DNA of 38,943 nt from Rhodospirillales bacterium. GTDB taxonomy: Bacteria > Pseudomonadota > Alphaproteobacteria > Reyranellales > Reyranellaceae. Under the pieces are notes generated by a model. It was not told the origin of the DNA. It saw only the letters and a program-made list of their open reading frames with translations, and searched no databases. The first letter of the stretch is position 1; each line of letters starts with the position of its first letter. The position numbers and the translations under genes are program-made. Location: NCBI GenBank assembly GCA_016185145.1, contig JACPOB010000093.1:1-38943 (forward strand), written 5' to 3'. Shown piece after piece: positions 30,902 to 38,943 of the stretch.

Positions 30902-31483
30902 TCAGACGCCCAAAGGGGCGTCTTGACCGACGACCTGCTTGTAAAGCGCGCGCACCTCGTCGGACACGCGGTGCGTATCTTCCTTCAGGTTGCGCGGCGT
31001 GATCGCGATGAAGGCGATTTCCCAGTTGTCCGGTCTGGGAACGCCGACCTTCGGCACGAAGGCATGCGGCGCGCCGGGCGCGTTGTGGAAATGGCTGCCG
31101 CCGACCACCGGCTCCAGCACCGGCTTGCCGTGGGCGTCGATGGAGAAGCCTTCCGCCTCGCCCACGACATACATCGGGAACTGGTCGGTGCGGCTGGCGA
31201 TGTGCGTGTGAAGCTCGACCTTCGGCAGGAACACCGCCGCGACGCCACGGCCGTGCCGGTTTTGGCCGAGACGCCACGGGCCGGGCCCGCTCAGGTCCGG
31301 CGTGTCGGCTGCCAGGCGATACTCGGGGCGGGCAAGGATGGCGCGCAGCGCTTCCTTGGGGTTGAAGCCCGCACCGGCCGCGTCGCGCGCCTTGCTGAAG
31401 TCCGCGTAAACGGACTTCATCCATTGAAGCTCGTCATCGGCCAGTTCGTGGTCGAGAACCGGGAGAGCCGCGCCATCAGGCAT
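30902..31483 (-). CDS. Cupin-like protein of unknown function
   Basis: This 193-residue protein starts at ATG 31483 behind AAGGAGCC. The C-terminal half looks like one cupin barrel: VELHTHIASRTDQFPMYVVG supplies two His residues of a possible metal site, and GGSHFHNAPGAPHAFVPKVG supplies three more in the second cupin motif. The N-terminal ~75 residues are helical and unrecognised (ELADDELQWMKSVYADFSKA). It could be a metal-binding dioxygenase-, isomerase- or binding-type cupin; the substrate cannot be told. It stands alone, divergent from the small ORF and sulfite dehydrogenase region. Confidence 0.7.
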   Translation of the reverse strand: MPDGAALPVLDHELADDELQWMKSVYADFSKARDAAGAGFNPKEALRAILARPEYRLAADTPDLSGPGPWRLGQNRHGRGVAAVFLPKVELHTHIASRTDQFPMYVVGEAEGFSIDAHGKPVLEPVVGGSHFHNAPGAPHAFVPKVGVPRPDNWEIAFIAITPRNLKEDTHRVSDEVRALYKQVVGQDAPLGV

Positions 31484-31551
31484 GAGAGGCTCCTTTGCCT
31501 TGTTATCCGAACGCTAGCATTGCTCCGGGTTAGGAAGCCACCACCGAAGCG

Positions 31552-31671
31552 CTAAGACAGGAACCATCGAAGCCATATGTTGAGGTTCAGCACCGCCAGA
31601 CCCTGCAGAGCGGCAAGCAGCCATGCGTCTACTGTTGACTGGTCAACCCGATGCCGGCTCTTGCGGAACAT
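31552..31671 (-). CDS. Possible 39-residue membrane-associated peptide
   Basis: An ORF from ATG 31671, preceded by AAAGGGG seven bases upstream, encodes a basic start (MFRKSRHRVDQ) and a hydrophobic C-terminal helix (WLLAALQGLAVLNLNIWLRW). It lies in the 328-base gap between the cupin-like gene and soeA. No homologue recognised; supported only by the ribosome site and the clean basic-then-hydrophobic layout. Confidence 0.3.
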   Translation of the reverse strand: MFRKSRHRVDQSTVDAWLLAALQGLAVLNLNIWLRWFLS

Positions 31672-31811
31672 GATCGCCCCTTTCCGCCGCTGCGTGCCGA
31701 AACGAGACCAGATGTTTGCCACCAAGGTCGAAGAATCGAGGGCTTTTCGCAAAAACATTTGCCTCCCGGCGACAGGAACGGAGAATAGTTTGCCAAAGGA
31801 AGGGAAACCAG

Positions 31812-34718
31812 ATGTCGAGCAAGACGGACCCGACGGGCAGCCGTGCGCCGGCTTGCTCGGCACTCGGCGTTTCGAGCGCTGACCAGCTCAAGCACACCAC
31901 CTGCTACATGTGCGCCTGCCGTTGCGGCATCAGGGTCCACCTGAAGGACGGGCGCATCCGCTATATCGAGGGCAATCGCAACCACCCGGTCAACAAGGGC
32001 GTGCTGTGCGCCAAGGGCTCGGCCGGCATCATGCAGCAGTATTCGCCGGCCAAGCTGCGCAAGCCGCTGCGCCGCGTCGGGCCGCGCGGCAGTGGCGAGT
32101 TCGAGGAGATCGAGTGGGAGGAGGCGCTGGCGACGGCGACCGGCTGGCTCCGCGCCATCCGCGAGTCCGATCCACGCAAGCTCGCCTTCTTCACCGGCCG
32201 CGACCAAAGCCAGGCGCTGACCGGCTGGTGGGCAAGCCAGTTCGGCACGCCCAACTACGCCGCGCACGGCGGCTTCTGCTCGGTCAACATGGCGGCCGCC
32301 GGCCTCTACACGATCGGCGGCTCGTTCTGGGAATTCGGCGAGCCGGACTGGGAGCATACGCGCTACTTCCTGATGTTCGGCGTGGCCGAGGACCATGATT
32401 CGAATCCGATCAAGATCGGGCTCGGCAAGCTCAAGAGCCGCGGCAAGGCCAAGTTCGTCTCGGTCAATCCCATCCGTACCGGCTATTCGGCGATCGCCGA
32501 CGAATGGATCGGCATCCGGCCGGGCACCGACGGCCTGTTCGTGCTGGCGCTGATCCAGGAGCTCCTGAAGGCGGGCAAGATCGACGAGGACTATCTCGTC
32601 CGCTACACCAACGCGCCGTGGCTGGTCGTGGAGGAGGACGGCCTGTTCGCGCGCGATGCCGCGGGCCAGCCGCTGTACTTCGACGAAGCCAGCCGGATCA
32701 TCGCGGGCATCGACAGCACCGGCGGCAAGCCGAGCCTCGCCGGCCGCGTGACGTTGCCCGACGGACGCACCGCGGTGCCGGCCTTTCAGCTCGTGGCCGA
32801 ACGCTGCCTCGATCCGCGCTATGCCGCCGACGCCGTGGCGGCCGAGACCGGCATCAGCGCCGCGACCATCAAGCGCATCGCGGCGGAGCTCGCCCATGCC
32901 GCCTTCGAGCAGACGGTCGTGATCGACCAGCCGTGGACGGATTGGACGGGCCGCCGGCACGACAAGACGATCGGCCGTCCGGTCGCGATGCACGCCATGC
33001 GCGGGATCTCGGCGCACTCCAACGGCTTTCACACCTGTCGTGCTCTCCACATCCTGCAGATGCTCCTGGGCGCCGTCGATAGCCCGGGCAGCTTCCGCTA
33101 CAAGCCGCCGTTTCCCCGCCCGATCCCGCCCGGCAACAAGCCAGCCGGCCGGCCCGAGCACGTGGTTCCCGGCAAGCCCATGACCGGCGCCCCGCTCGGC
33201 TTTCCGACCAGCCCACAGGACCTTCTGATCGAGGCGGATGGCACGCCCCGACGCCTCGACAAGGCCTACTCGTGGGAAGCGCCACTGGCCGCGCACGGGC
33301 TGATGCATCAGGTCATCCACAATGCCTGGAAAGGCGATCCCTACAGGATCGACACGCTGTTCATGTTCATGGCCAACATGAGCTGGAACTCGTCGATGAA
33401 CACGGCGGGCACCATCGCCATGCTGACCGACAAGGATCCTGCCACCGGCGAGTACAAGATCCCGCGCATCATCTACTCCGACGCCTTCGCCAGCGAGATG
33501 GTGGCCTACGCCGATCTCGTGCTGCCCGACACGACCTATCTCGAGCGCTGGGACTGCATCTCGCTGCTCGACCGGCCGATCTGCGATGCCGACGGCATGG
33601 CCGATTCGATCCGCCAGCCCGTCGTCGCGCCTGACCGCGACGTGCGGCCGTTCCAGGACGTGCTGATCGATCTCGGTGCGCGGCTGGGGCTACCGGATCT
33701 GATCAAGCCGGACGGCAGCCCGCGCTACCCGGGCGGCTATCCCGACTATCTCGTCCACCATGAGCGCAAGCCGGGGGTCGGTTCGCTGGCGGGATGGCGC
33801 GGCCCGGACGGCAAGCTCGCGGGCATGGGCGCCCCCAACGAGCGGCAACTCGACGCCTATACCGCGAACCAGTGCTTCTGGCGGGGTGAGATCCCGACGC
33901 GCGCGCGCTACTTCAAGCACGCCAATCGCGATTACCTGCAATGGGCCGTGAGCATGGGGCTGATCGACAGGCCCGAACCGATCGTGCTCAATTTCTACAG
34001 CGAGGTCCTGCAGCGCTTCCGGCGCGCCGCGGAGGGCCATGGCGCCGTCCAGCCGCCGGCCGAGCATCGCGACCGCATAAGAACCTACTTCGATCCGCTG
34101 CCGCTCTGGTACATGCCGTTCGAGGAGGCTGCGGTCGAGCGCGGGCAATTCCCGTTGCATGCCATCACGCAGCGGCCGATGGCGATGTATCACTCCTGGG
34201 GCTCGCAGAACGCCTGGCTGCGCCAGATCCACGGCGAGAACCGGTTGCACATCCACCGCGCCACGGCGGCCAGGCTGGGCATCGCCGACGGCGACTGGGT
34301 CGCCGTCATCAGCCACCACGGCCGCATCAAGGTCCAGGCCAAGCTGATGGACGGCGTGAACCCGAACACGGTGTGGACGTGGAACGCCATCGGCAAGCGG
34401 GCCGGCGCCTGGAACCTCGCGCCCGACGCCAAGGAAGCAAGGCACGGCTTCCTGCTCAACCACGTCATTTCCGAGCTGCTGCCCGAACGGCCCGGCGGCT
34501 ATCGCTACGGCAATTCGGATCCCGTGACCGGCCAAGCAGCGTGGTACGACCTGCGCGTCCGCCTCGAGAAGGTCGCGGACGCCGAGGACGGGCAAGAACA
34601 GGCGAGCGAGCCGCAGTTCGCGGCGCTGCCGACGCCGCCCCATCTGCCTGAACGCCCCAAGGTCCTGAGGTTCGGCGCTTCCTTCATGACGGCACAACAG
34701 CGGGTGAAGAATGACTAG
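31812..34718 (+). CDS. soeA: Sulfite dehydrogenase SoeA: molybdopterin catalytic subunit
   Basis: This 968-residue protein of the DMSO-reductase family starts at ATG 31812, with AAGGAAGGG upstream. The N-terminus has the 4Fe-4S motif C31-x2-C34-x3-C38-x27-C66 (CYMCACRCG, VLCAKG) and no twin-arginine signal, so it stays in the cytoplasm. Stretches such as FFTGRDQSQALTGWWASQFG, GGFCSVNMAAAGLYT and FGVAEDHDSNPIKIGLGKL match SoeA of sulfur-oxidising bacteria. The Cys in GGFCSV may be the molybdenum ligand (inference). The C-terminal MopB-binding domain includes ENRLHIHRATAARLGIADGD. Together with SoeB and SoeC it should oxidise sulfite to sulfate and pass electrons to the quinone pool. It overlaps soeB by eight bases. 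Confidence 0.9.
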   Translation: MSSKTDPTGSRAPACSALGVSSADQLKHTTCYMCACRCGIRVHLKDGRIRYIEGNRNHPVNKGVLCAKGSAGIMQQYSPAKLRKPLRRVGPRGSGEFEEIEWEEALATATGWLRAIRESDPRKLAFFTGRDQSQALTGWWASQFGTPNYAAHGGFCSVNMAAAGLYTIGGSFWEFGEPDWEHTRYFLMFGVAEDHDSNPIKIGLGKLKSRGKAKFVSVNPIRTGYSAIADEWIGIRPGTDGLFVLALIQELLKAGKIDEDYLVRYTNAPWLVVEEDGLFARDAAGQPLYFDEASRIIAGIDSTGGKPSLAGRVTLPDGRTAVPAFQLVAERCLDPRYAADAVAAETGISAATIKRIAAELAHAAFEQTVVIDQPWTDWTGRRHDKTIGRPVAMHAMRGISAHSNGFHTCRALHILQMLLGAVDSPGSFRYKPPFPRPIPPGNKPAGRPEHVVPGKPMTGAPLGFPTSPQDLLIEADGTPRRLDKAYSWEAPLAAHGLMHQVIHNAWKGDPYRIDTLFMFMANMSWNSSMNTAGTIAMLTDKDPATGEYKIPRIIYSDAFASEMVAYADLVLPDTTYLERWDCISLLDRPICDADGMADSIRQPVVAPDRDVRPFQDVLIDLGARLGLPDLIKPDGSPRYPGGYPDYLVHHERKPGVGSLAGWRGPDGKLAGMGAPNERQLDAYTANQCFWRGEIPTRARYFKHANRDYLQWAVSMGLIDRPEPIVLNFYSEVLQRFRRAAEGHGAVQPPAEHRDRIRTYFDPLPLWYMPFEEAAVERGQFPLHAITQRPMAMYHSWGSQNAWLRQIHGENRLHIHRATAARLGIADGDWVAVISHHGRIKVQAKLMDGVNPNTVWTWNAIGKRAGAWNLAPDAKEARHGFLLNHVISELLPERPGGYRYGNSDPVTGQAAWYDLRVRLEKVADAEDGQEQASEPQFAALPTPPHLPERPKVLRFGASFMTAQQRVKND

Positions 34719-35454
34719 CCTACCCGAACAGCCATCGCCCAGGCGACTGGGCCTCGTCATCGACCTCGACATCTGCGTCGGCTGTCACGCCTGCGCCGTG
34801 AACTGCAAGGAATGGAATTCGGGCGGCGTGTCCGCGCCGCTGACCGATCTCCTGCCCTATGACGCCGAGCCCGACGGCGTGTGGTTCAACCGCGTGCATA
34901 CCTACGAGGTCGGAGAAGGCGCGGAGGGCCGGACCGTCCACTTCCCGCGCTCCTGCCTGCACTGCGCCGAGCCCGCGTGCGTCACCGTCTGCCCGACCGG
35001 CGCGTCCTTCAAGCGCGCGGACGACGGCATCGTGCTGGTCGACGAGGATCTTTGCATCGGCTGCAAGCTCTGCTCATGGGCCTGCCCGTACGGCGCGCGC
35101 GAGTTCGACCAGGACGTCGGCGTCATGAAGAAGTGCACGCTCTGCATCGACCGCATCTACAACGAGACCTTCGCGCCGGAGGATCGCCAGCCGGCCTGTG
35201 TCGCAACCTGCCCGGCCTCGGCGCGCCATTTCGGCGACCTGGGCGATCCGACGTCCGACGTCTCCAGGCTGGTGGCGGAGCGCGGCGGCTACGACCTGAT
35301 GCCGGAAATGGGCTACGCGCCGACCAACAAGTACCTGCCGCCGCGCCCCCGCCAGCAAACTGCCGGCTGCACCGGCGCACCGGAGAAGCTGGCGCCCGCA
35401 GGTCCGTCGCCGGGCGGCCTTCTGGGGTGGCTGGACCGTCTACTCAGCAAGTGA
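34711..35454 (+). CDS. soeB: Sulfite dehydrogenase SoeB: four-cluster iron-sulfur subunit
   Basis: This 247-residue ferredoxin-type electron-transfer subunit has four Cys groups: CVGCHACAVNC, CLHCAEPACVTVCP, CIGCKLCSWACP, and CTLCIDR with CVATCP. Together they hold four 4Fe-4S clusters as in DmsB-type proteins. There is no export signal. It carries electrons from the SoeA active site to the membrane subunit. Its ATG overlaps the end of soeA, so translation is coupled. The C-terminal ~45 residues (RQQTAGCTGAPEKLAPAG and so on) form a flexible tail with a final amphipathic helix. Confidence 0.92.
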   Translation: MTSLPEQPSPRRLGLVIDLDICVGCHACAVNCKEWNSGGVSAPLTDLLPYDAEPDGVWFNRVHTYEVGEGAEGRTVHFPRSCLHCAEPACVTVCPTGASFKRADDGIVLVDEDLCIGCKLCSWACPYGAREFDQDVGVMKKCTLCIDRIYNETFAPEDRQPACVATCPASARHFGDLGDPTSDVSRLVAERGGYDLMPEMGYAPTNKYLPPRPRQQTAGCTGAPEKLAPAGPSPGGLLGWLDRLLSK

Positions 35455-35485
35455 CCGCCGCCGCGGCGTCATCATTGGAGAATCC

Positions 35486-36421
35486 GTGCACCCCGCATTA
35501 TCCGTCATCGTCTTCTCGACCGCGTCCGGCGCGGGCTACGGTCTGTTGGCCCTCCTGGGCATCCTGGCGCCTCTCGACGTCGTGCCGGAAGACCGGGCGT
35601 TCGGTTTCATCGCGCTCGCGCTGGCGCTTGCCGCGATCACCGGCGGGCTCCTCGCCTCGCTGCTCCATCTCGGCCATCGCGAGCGCGCGTGGCGGGCCTT
35701 GTCGCAATGGCGTTCGTCGTGGCTGTCGCGCGAGGGTGTGGCCGCCATCGCGACCTACTTGCCGGCCGGGGCCTTCGGAATCCTCTGGATCTTCTTCGGC
35801 AAGGTCTCGGCGATCGCCGGCGCGGTCGCCACGCTTTGCGCCGTCGTCACCGTCTGTTGCACGGCGATGATCTACCGCTCGCTGAAACCAATCCCGCGCT
35901 GGCACAACGGCTGGGTGCTGCCGAACTATCTTCTGGCTGCCTTGATGAGCGGTGCCCTTTGCCTTGCCCTGGTCGTTCAGCTGTTCGGGCCAAAGCGGGG
36001 AGTGAGCGCGCTTGCCGTGGCTGCGGTCGCAATGGCGGCCTTCGCCAAGCTCGGCTATTGGCGCTCCATCGATGGTGAAGCAGCAACCAGTACCTCCGGC
36101 AGCGCGACGGGGCTGGGTCACCTGGGCGAGGTCCGCCTCTTCGAGGCGCCACACACCTCGCAGAACTACCTTCTGAAGGAAATGGGCTTCGAGATTGCCC
36201 GCAAGCACTCGATCAAGCTCAGACGGATAGCGCTCGTCGCGGGCTACGGCCTTGCCTTCCTGTTGTCGATCGTTCCTCTCCTCGCATCAGGTTGGCCAGC
36301 CGCCGTCGCGGCGCTCCTCGCCGCGCTTCTCGGCATGTCCGGGATCTTCGTGGAGCGCTGGCTGTTCTTCGCCGAAGCCAGGCACGCCGTGACGCTGTAT
36401 TACGGCAGGTCTGCGGTATGA
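35486..36421 (+). CDS. soeC: Sulfite dehydrogenase SoeC: DmsC-like membrane anchor
   Basis: This 311-residue protein counts from GTG 35486, behind TTGGAGAATCC. About eight membrane helices are visible, beginning with the typical DmsC/SoeC start HPALSVIVFSTASGAGYGLLALLGIL. It anchors SoeAB to the cytoplasmic side of the membrane and passes electrons to quinone. The gene follows soeB by 31 bases. The order A-B-C and the sizes 968/247/311 agree with soeABC of purple sulfur bacteria and Roseobacter relatives. The start has no other usable codon before the first helix. Confidence 0.9.
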   Translation: MHPALSVIVFSTASGAGYGLLALLGILAPLDVVPEDRAFGFIALALALAAITGGLLASLLHLGHRERAWRALSQWRSSWLSREGVAAIATYLPAGAFGILWIFFGKVSAIAGAVATLCAVVTVCCTAMIYRSLKPIPRWHNGWVLPNYLLAALMSGALCLALVVQLFGPKRGVSALAVAAVAMAAFAKLGYWRSIDGEAATSTSGSATGLGHLGEVRLFEAPHTSQNYLLKEMGFEIARKHSIKLRRIALVAGYGLAFLLSIVPLLASGWPAAVAALLAALLGMSGIFVERWLFFAEARHAVTLYYGRSAV

Positions 36422-36605
36422 ATGCTCTTCCCGATTGTGCCTTCAAGCCAAGCGACGCAAATAGCCTTCCTTCAACATTCTCCCGCCGAGGCGGCTGGCG
36501 CTCTGCCTCAGGTTTGTCACCGCGTGCCCGCTGGAGCGCGTGTTAGGCGAATCGTCGGCGTACTGCCGAAATGAATGAACGGCCGAGCTCAGGGAGGCTG
36601 AAAGC

Positions 36606-38357
36606 ATGACGGCGGTTGCCGGTAAGCGCGTTTCGTTGCCTTTGGACCCTTCGGCCAACCCGACACCAGACCGTTTCCTCTCCACGTGGCTTGTGTTTCC
36701 CGCCTCGCCGGCAAAGGTGTTGGTGCTTGCGGCGCTGCCCGTCGCCGCCGCGATCTGGGCCCTTCTGTCCCCGCCGGTCGTGCTGTCCAAGGACATGACG
36801 TGGGACTTGCTGTTCAATCTCGCGGGCGCGTGGCGCCTGCATCTTGGCCAGGTTGCCCATGTCGACTTCCACGAGCCCGTGGGCCAACTCAGCTTCCTGC
36901 TGACGGATGCCGGCTTCAGCCTTGTCGGTGTCGGGCCGCGTGCGTTTCTTGCCGGCGCCGTCCTGATGGCGCTCGCGCTCTTTGCCGCAGCAGCCGCCAC
37001 GGCCTTGCGACGACTGCCGCCGTTGCCGGCTGCGATCTTCGTGATGTTCGTTTGCCTGCTCGCCCTGATGCCCGCAAATGTCGGCGGCAAGCCCACCGCC
37101 TACACCTTCGCCATGTCGTACAATCGATATGGCTGGGGCTGCATCAGCGTTCTGTTCCTGATCCTGTTCCAGCCGCCGCGGCCATGGCGCTGGGGCGACG
37201 CGGTGGACGTCGCGGTTGCGGCCGGGTTGCTGGTCGCAATGTTCTATCTCAAGATGACTTACTTCCTGGTAGGGATCGCGGCGCTGCCCGTGGCCGCGGC
37301 CGTGTGCCCGCATGTCCGTGGTGCGCCGAGAGGCTGGGCGGCTCTCGGAGCCGGCGCCGTCGCGCTGTCGGCGGCTCCCGTCAATCGCGCCTACTGGGCC
37401 GACCTGTTCGCCGCGGCTGGCGCCGGGCAGATGCGCGACGTGTTCGCCGACTACCTCGAGAACCTGCTCCAATACAGCGCCGAGTATGCCCCCTACATTG
37501 CCGCCTTCGCCGTCGCGATCTGGATGTGGCGGCGACGGGACGCACCGCTTCAGTTGCCGGTGGCGACCGGCTTCATCCTGGTCGCCGGAATGGCCCTGCT
37601 GTCGCAGAACGCGCAAGTCCACGGCTTGCCAGCAGCGGTCGTCATTTCCTTCCTTTTCTATGGCGTGCTGCGCGAGCGTCACGTGCAACACCTGCGCGGC
37701 GGCGGCACGGGCCCCCTGCTGGCGCTTCTGATCTTCCCGCTCCTTTCGATCGGCACTTCAATGGCAAGCCTGGCCGGCTACAACATCAAGGCCTCGGGCC
37801 AGGGCCTGCGGATACTCCACGGTACGAACCTTCGCGGCCTTGCTGTCCCAGCGGGGCCATCCGGCCTCCTTGCAGCCTTCGCGGGCTCCCGACCCGACTA
37901 TCATCTGCTGAACCGCGCCCGGGCGGCCTCTCCCCTCTACGAGCTGACGTCCAGCGAGTATGTCGAGACGCTCCTCGATGCCGTGGCTTTGCTCGACAAA
38001 GCGCCCGGCCGCCATGGCGGCATCGTCGTTCTCGACCAGGTCAATCCGTTTCCCTTCATGCTCGGTCTCGCGCCACCCCGCGGCGGCAATCTGTGGTCGG
38101 GACCGGACGCCCCCGAGCGAGACCTTGGAAAGCATTTCGCCGATGCCAACCGCGTGCTGGTTCCGAAATTCTCGACCTACGGTTTCTGGACGCAACAGGC
38201 GCAGGCCAAGTACGAACCTTATCTCGAGCGGCATTTCCCTCTCCGGTCGGAAAGCGACAGATGGATCCTGCTGAGCCGCGGGCCCACCGTCTCGGAGACC
38301 GACGAGAACCATCTGCCAACGCCCGGAGAGCTCTCCGTCTCCCAGGCCCCGAGGTGA
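36606..38357 (+). CDS. Large multi-pass membrane protein, possibly GT-C glycosyltransferase-like
   Basis: This 583-residue protein starts at ATG 36606 behind GGGAGG. About ten hydrophobic segments lie in the first ~400 residues, and the C-terminal ~180 residues form a soluble domain. The first loop after TM1 contains KDMTWDLLFNLAGAWRLHLG and VAHVDFHEPVGQ. An acidic first loop with the pattern D...A.R...G...D.H.P.G recalls GT-C enzymes that use lipid-linked sugars (PMT/ArnT/DUF2029 type). The resemblance is weak, so glycosyltransferase is only a suggestion. It is not in an obvious cell-wall gene cluster. Confidence 0.6.
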   Translation: MTAVAGKRVSLPLDPSANPTPDRFLSTWLVFPASPAKVLVLAALPVAAAIWALLSPPVVLSKDMTWDLLFNLAGAWRLHLGQVAHVDFHEPVGQLSFLLTDAGFSLVGVGPRAFLAGAVLMALALFAAAAATALRRLPPLPAAIFVMFVCLLALMPANVGGKPTAYTFAMSYNRYGWGCISVLFLILFQPPRPWRWGDAVDVAVAAGLLVAMFYLKMTYFLVGIAALPVAAAVCPHVRGAPRGWAALGAGAVALSAAPVNRAYWADLFAAAGAGQMRDVFADYLENLLQYSAEYAPYIAAFAVAIWMWRRRDAPLQLPVATGFILVAGMALLSQNAQVHGLPAAVVISFLFYGVLRERHVQHLRGGGTGPLLALLIFPLLSIGTSMASLAGYNIKASGQGLRILHGTNLRGLAVPAGPSGLLAAFAGSRPDYHLLNRARAASPLYELTSSEYVETLLDAVALLDKAPGRHGGIVVLDQVNPFPFMLGLAPPRGGNLWSGPDAPERDLGKHFADANRVLVPKFSTYGFWTQQAQAKYEPYLERHFPLRSESDRWILLSRGPTVSETDENHLPTPGELSVSQAPR

Positions 38358-38547
38358 GCTCCCATGCCGAGCCGGTGCGCCAGCTCGGCGAAGATCGCGC
38401 GGTCGCGGTGCCGCCACCAGGCCGGAACGGAAACCAGCCGGACGGGTCCCGACGATGCAGTGCTCGCGAGAACCACTTGACGCACGGCGCAACGCTGCGC
38501 TCACCTGCATGCTGCGCCTGTGACCGCTGCAAATCGCGGGGAGAAAA
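38358..38547. other. Gap before the GMC oxidoreductase gene
   Basis: No convincing gene or repeat. An antisense frame shows the short stretch AWWRHRDRAIFAELAHRLG, which could be a gene remnant, but it has no ribosome site. Confidence 0.4.
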
Positions 38548-38943
38548 ATGGACCAACCGACCTTTGACTTCATCGTCGTCGGCGCCGGCTCGGCCGGCTC
38601 GGTGCTGGCCAACCGGCTGAGCGCCGATCCCCGCAACAAGGTGCTGGTGCTGGAAGCCGGGCGCGAGAGCCATCCGTGGTCGTGGATCCCGGTCGGCTTC
38701 GCCAAGCTGATCGACAACCCGAGGGCGAACTGGCTCTATGCGTCGGAGCCCGAGGCGTCGACCGGCCAGCGCCGCATCCCGATCCCGCGCGGCAAGCTTT
38801 TGGGCGGCTCGTCATCGATCAACGGCATGGTGTTCGTGCGCGGCCAGGCGCAGGACTACGACACCTGGGCGCAGCTCGGCAATCGCGGCTGGAGCTATCG
38901 CGAGGTGCTGCCGATCTTCCGCGACATGGAGAGCTTCCAGGGC
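38548..38943 (+). CDS. GMC-family oxidoreductase (choline dehydrogenase-like), 5' part
   Basis: The first 132 residues of an FAD enzyme are present; the gene leaves the window on the right. The ATG at 38548 follows CGGGGAGAAAA. The start [20 protein letters not shown] is the FAD dinucleotide fold, followed by [10 protein letters not shown]. The GMC signature [18 protein letters not shown] lies at about residues 83-100, with [20 protein letters not shown] after it. GMC enzymes oxidise alcohols (choline, glucose, aliphatic or aromatic alcohols). Here the substrate cannot be told because the catalytic His region lies beyond the edge. Confidence 0.93.
   Translation, partial: MDQPTFDFIVVGAGSAGSVLANRLSADPRNKVLVLEAGRESHPWSWIPVGFAKLIDNPRANWLYASEPEASTGQRRIPIPRGKLLGGSSSINGMVFVRGQAQDYDTWAQLGNRGWSYREVLPIFRDMESFQG

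Noticed and set aside
31629..33320. 563-codon open frame opposite soeA
   Set aside because: Antisense to a strongly conserved molybdoenzyme, no recognisable domain.
38219..38485. 88-codon minus-strand frame with a protein-like stretch before the GMC gene
   Set aside because: Mostly antisense to the membrane-protein gene, no ribosome site; the stretch is too short to identify.

Overview
This 38.9 kb window is GC-rich chromosomal DNA, most likely from an alphaproteobacterium with a large, metabolically versatile genome. A Reyranella- or Rhodospirillales-like soil or water organism is a reasonable guess. The basis is gene content (Bug/TctC-type binding protein, J1-type amidase, thiolase plus DUF35 pair, soeABC, MocR and FixK-like regulators) and the dispersed palindromic repeats; no marker gene is present, so the taxon is inference. 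No tRNA, rRNA, CRISPR array, transposase or complete prophage was seen.

Layout. 1-2172 (minus): a thiolase cut by the window edge and an HMG-CoA-synthase-like/DUF35 fusion. 2435-4448: NUDT19-like Nudix hydrolase, HdeD-like membrane protein, and a terminase-small-subunit-like HTH ORF. 4743-7885: small secreted protein, a deaminase-like protein with three 26-residue repeats, a degenerate SDR, and a single-domain response regulator. 7906-9710: a HigB/HigA-type toxin-antitoxin pair and a TctC-type binding protein. 9908-14419: a 1503-residue secreted protein combining an M10 metallopeptidase, RTX repeats, a complete S53 serine-carboxyl peptidase and a DUF4114 tail. 14600-17448: HicB-like protein, amidase, metallophosphoesterase. 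17491-22367 (minus): a probable three-gene operon of adenylate cyclase/TPR protein, a PAP2/vanadium-haloperoxidase-like enzyme carrying three phage-type beta repeats, and a G1 (eqolisin) peptidase homologue.

22577-27368: seven-iron ferredoxin, small ORF plus PAS protein, Crp/Fnr regulator preceded by a 55-codon ORF, TerC, Fe-type superoxide dismutase, STAS-like protein and NIPSNAP protein. Three exact matches to the FixK/FNR-type consensus TTG(A/C)-N6-(G/T)CAA lie upstream of the ferredoxin, the PAS unit and the regulator unit, which suggests a small oxygen- or redox-responsive regulon. 27438-30367: a decayed nitroreductase behind an MDR oxidoreductase, divergent from a MocR regulator. 30902-36421: cupin-like protein and soeABC, a probable cytoplasmic, membrane-bound sulfite dehydrogenase. 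36606 to the end: a large unrecognised membrane protein and the start of a GMC oxidoreductase.

The most unusual items are the double protease, the haloperoxidase-like protein with inserted phage-type domains next to a G1 peptidase, the KS-Q-like Cys-to-Gln change in the HMG-CoA-synthase/DUF35 fusion, the deaminase-like repeat protein, and a family of intergenic palindromes whose stems change in a compensated way.
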